From the IMG/VR virus record IMGVR_UViG_3300014720_000019, positions 43,116 through 107,115 of that record: 64,000 nt of DNA. One strand, written 5' to 3'. Origin of the DNA: a virus. Below, piece by piece: positions 61,941 through 64,000 of this stretch (position 1 is the first letter of the stretch; each line of letters starts with the position of its first letter). Below the pieces are notes generated by a model that ran no database searches, was not told where the DNA came from, and was given only the letters and a program-made list of their open reading frames with translations. The position numbers and the translations under genes were made by a program.

Positions 61941-62617
61941 ACGCCTATTAGAAACACCTCCAACTCATCATTATTACCAAACATGTATGGATTCTTAATA
62001 CACTTATAATAGCTACTCATGTCTTCTCTATACTCTTTAAGTCTATCCTTTTCATACTTAGCTAAGACCTTTAAATAGTCCTTACTATTAACTAATACCC
62101 AACTGTTTTTAGTAGTAATAGATACCTCTAATCTATTAGCTTGTTCTATATGGTGACACCACAAAGTAGGCTTGTTATATTTAATAATAGAATATCTTTT
62201 AGCCCTCATTCTACATGTCTCATCATCAGTGCCCCTATTAATATATTTAATATCAAACTTTGACTTATCCCAGTGAGTGAGAAAGGGCTCTAATCTATAC
62301 TGAGGAAAAGCATATAAGCCTCTTAATTGAGGTGGACTATGAAATGAGTTTGGTGTAAAACCCCTATTTAAGTCTTTATATTTGTTATATAGCTCTTTAT
62401 TATTATCAACCCATTGTTGTAATAAATCATCTTGTATAGGATCTAAATCATCAGACATGTAATCATCTAGAGTTAAACATATACCAGCCTCATCCAACAA
62501 TCTTCTAATATTACTGTTAAACGTTTTAGTTGATTGTAATACCTTCTTATGAGGTTTATATTTATGACTACTAACAGGGCCAATCCTAATAAATGTTAAT
62601 GACTTTAAAGGCTGCAT
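61937..62617 (-). CDS. Hypothetical protein (226 aa)
   Basis: Not recognised. It starts with a basic segment (FIRIGPVSSHKYKPHKKVLQ) and has a central LRGLYAFPQYRLEPFLTHW, then KPTLWCHHIEQANRLEVSI and a helical end (KDYLKVLAKYEKDRLKEYRE). The 'RG-YAFP' and 'W-HH' elements look like conserved pocket motifs, so it may be an enzyme, but I cannot name it. It overlaps the phosphoesterase gene by 13 bases. Confidence 0.58.
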   Translation of the reverse strand: MQPLKSLTFIRIGPVSSHKYKPHKKVLQSTKTFNSNIRRLLDEAGICLTLDDYMSDDLDPIQDDLLQQWVDNNKELYNKYKDLNRGFTPNSFHSPPQLRGLYAFPQYRLEPFLTHWDKSKFDIKYINRGTDDETCRMRAKRYSIIKYNKPTLWCHHIEQANRLEVSITTKNSWVLVNSKDYLKVLAKYEKDRLKEYREDMSSYYKCIKNPYMFGNNDELEVFLIGV

Positions 62618-63132
62618 AATATTTCTTTTCTTCTAGTTGTTAGTATTTCTTCTAGGAGTACTGGAGTATAATTAGTTTGTTCAACTGATACATTTATATA
62701 CCTTCTATCAGAAAGAGAGTTAGAATGTAAGTGACCTGATACATTAATCCATTCATCCTTTAAACAATCAGGATGAATAGGAATATGACTTAATATAGCT
62801 TTTAAAGCGGGAAAAACTCTTACACCTGTTATCTTTTCAAAGCCAGCCTCATAATATAACTTATTATCAAATATGTCATGATTACCAGCTATTAGACGTT
62901 TATGACCCTTTAACTCTTTTACAAGCTCTAAGTACTTTTTATTAATAACAACATCGCCTAGATGGTATACATGATCTTCTGGATTAATTATATTATTCCA
63001 ATTAGTAATAATAGTATTATTTAGCTCTTCAAGTGTATTAAAAGGTCTTAGTTTATTACCTTTATCATCTGTCCATTTAAGACTATTCTCATGACCAAAA
63101 TGAGTGTCACTAATTACATATATTTTCACCAT
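62605..63132 (-). CDS. Calcineurin-like metallophosphoesterase (175 aa)
   Basis: All family motifs are present: SDTHFGH (metal-binding Asp and His), HLGDVV, AGNHD, a His in ILSHIPIHP, and SGHLHSN. These coordinate two metals and hydrolyse phosphoesters; in phages the substrate is usually unknown (cyclic nucleotides, nucleotides or RNA ends). A perfect GGAGGA (complement of 63141-63146) lies 8 bases before the ATG. A hairpin terminator separates it from the AAA+ gene upstream. Confidence 0.9.
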   Translation of the reverse strand: MVKIYVISDTHFGHENSLKWTDDKGNKLRPFNTLEELNNTIITNWNNIINPEDHVYHLGDVVINKKYLELVKELKGHKRLIAGNHDIFDNKLYYEAGFEKITGVRVFPALKAILSHIPIHPDCLKDEWINVSGHLHSNSLSDRRYINVSVEQTNYTPVLLEEILTTRRKEILCSL

Positions 63133-63149
63133 TAATTTAATCCTCCATT

Positions 63150-63196
63150 AATACAACCTGTAAGGCTTATATACTACAAACCTTACAGGCTGTATT
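63150..63196 (-). terminator. Hairpin terminator after the AAA+ ATPase gene
   Basis: A 16-position stem with one mismatch (63150-63165 with 63181-63196) and a 15-base loop. It begins four bases beyond the AAA+ stop codon on the - strand and lies just before the ribosome site of the phosphoesterase gene. Confidence 0.75.
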
Positions 63197-63199
63197 ACA

Positions 63200-64000
63200 T
63201 CAAAATGTAAGATATTTAATCCTACTATTAGATAGTTGATATACAGACTCTTTAATCAGTTGTATTGTTATAGGCTCAACAGATCTAGTTTGATCATCTT
63301 CACCCTTCTTATAATAGTAATAATGACCTGTTAGATTAATAGTGTTAGGATTAACATACTCAACAATAATATCTTTATTATCAATTTCTCCTCTGAACTC
63401 AGGGCTATATTCATTGTCTATATCTAATATATCTAGAGATTGACCAAAACTGTACTTTAATTCTAAGCAAATATTAGAGTCTCTAAAGGCTACCTTACCC
63501 TTTGTTACTGCCACACTAATACTGTCATAAACAATCTTATTACCTACTAAGTCACAAACAACAAAGTCTTCAAACTCTCTAAACTCAATATTTAGAATGC
63601 CAATGATTGTATCAATCGGTTCATCTATAAACAAGTTAGTAGTTTTAATAATTTGTAGACAATTGTCTAAGGACAACACTGGAATGCAGCTAATAGCGTC
63701 TACTAGTTCATCTTTATTATGTCTTAGAGATAGTTTAGTAACAAGCTCTTTAATGTTATCTAGAGATAAGCTATCAAATGTCTTTTTAAATAAAACTCTT
63801 GATAATCTATCAACTAGAGGATTAGCATATCTATTATTAGCTTGCTCATTGCCAATTAGAATAAACAATTGTTTAGTATTAACAGAACCATCTAACCACT
63901 CTAATAAGGGAATAGTTGTATCCTCCTTTAACTTCTTCTCATACTCATCAATGAATACAACAACATCATTAAACAAATCACTGCCAATAATGTCCTTCCA
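63200..64000 (-). CDS. AAA+ ATPase, C-terminal part (5' truncated by window edge)
   Basis: The frame is open to base 64000 (it reads WKDIIGSDLFNDVVVFIDEY at the edge), so the gene starts outside the window. Visible AAA+ elements: Walker B VVVFIDEYEKK, sensor-1 Asn in LFILIGNEQANN, and an Arg-finger-like PLVDRLSRVLF. Walker A must lie upstream, outside the window. After the ATPase (about residue 130 of the visible part) comes a beta-rich C-terminal domain (FEDFVVCDLVGNKIVYDSIS). It may be a MoxR/RuvB-like remodeller or clamp-loader-like protein; the fragment does not decide. Confidence 0.8.
   Translation of the reverse strand, partial: WKDIIGSDLFNDVVVFIDEYEKKLKEDTTIPLLEWLDGSVNTKQLFILIGNEQANNRYANPLVDRLSRVLFKKTFDSLSLDNIKELVTKLSLRHNKDELVDAISCIPVLSLDNCLQIIKTTNLFIDEPIDTIIGILNIEFREFEDFVVCDLVGNKIVYDSISVAVTKGKVAFRDSNICLELKYSFGQSLDILDIDNEYSPEFRGEIDNKDIIVEYVNPNTINLTGHYYYYKKGEDDQTRSVEPITIQLIKESVYQLSNSRIKYLTF

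Overview
The window is a 64-kb piece of an AT-rich, CpG-poor genome of a large tailed bacteriophage with a contractile tail (myovirus type, probably a jumbo phage). The evidence is a tail sheath, tail-tube proteins, a baseplate hub and spike, gp25-like and J-like wedge proteins, a large terminase and a 3513-residue tape-measure candidate, all tightly packed on one strand. The genetic code looks standard: TAA, TGA and TAG all end genes. I saw no tRNA, rRNA, CRISPR array or insertion sequence. The host cannot be read from the sequence.

Layout. Bases 1-50212 are the late virion module on the + strand. It holds the 3' end of a probable major capsid gene, then (after a reverse-strand insertion with a GIY-YIG homing endonuclease and a small gene) head/neck/tail proteins, sheath, three tandem tube-like paralogues, hub, spike, three cell-wall hydrolase domains, wedge/J proteins, fibre-like and DUF4815-type proteins, the large terminase and the giant tape-measure protein. 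Bases 50242-52650 (+) carry a Cas4/RecB-like Fe-S nuclease and two small proteins, one with a helix-turn-helix. From 52721 to the end nearly everything is on the - strand: a membrane-anchored GAF-like protein, then an island with a barstar homologue, two winged-helix-like proteins and a complete WGR-PARP enzyme, then ThyX, dUTPase, a Zn-ribbon protein, a ClpP-like protein, an ATP-dependent DNA ligase, a metallophosphoesterase and a truncated AAA+ ATPase. An HNH endonuclease gene sits reversed inside this operon, mirroring the GIY-YIG insertion in the virion module.

How it fits together. The + genes build the tail and give it tools to cross the envelope (OB-fold spike, amidase, GH104 muramidase, M23 peptidase, peptidoglycan-binding-like domain). 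The - genes look like early/middle functions: nucleotide supply (ThyX, dUTPase), DNA joining, and host manipulation or counter-defence (PARP, barstar). Convergent or isolated units are separated by strong hairpin terminators. No gene-free stretch exceeds 300 bases.

Most unusual points: a Serratia-type DNA/RNA non-specific endonuclease domain at the N-terminus of the tape-measure protein; an FAD/NAD(P)-binding oxidoreductase gene translationally overlapped into the baseplate operon; a phage WGR-PARP next to a barstar homologue; triplicated tube-like genes; a 25-codon ORF with exact ATGA/TAATG overlaps; and a fresh 60-bp in-frame tandem duplication in a 1103-residue tail protein.
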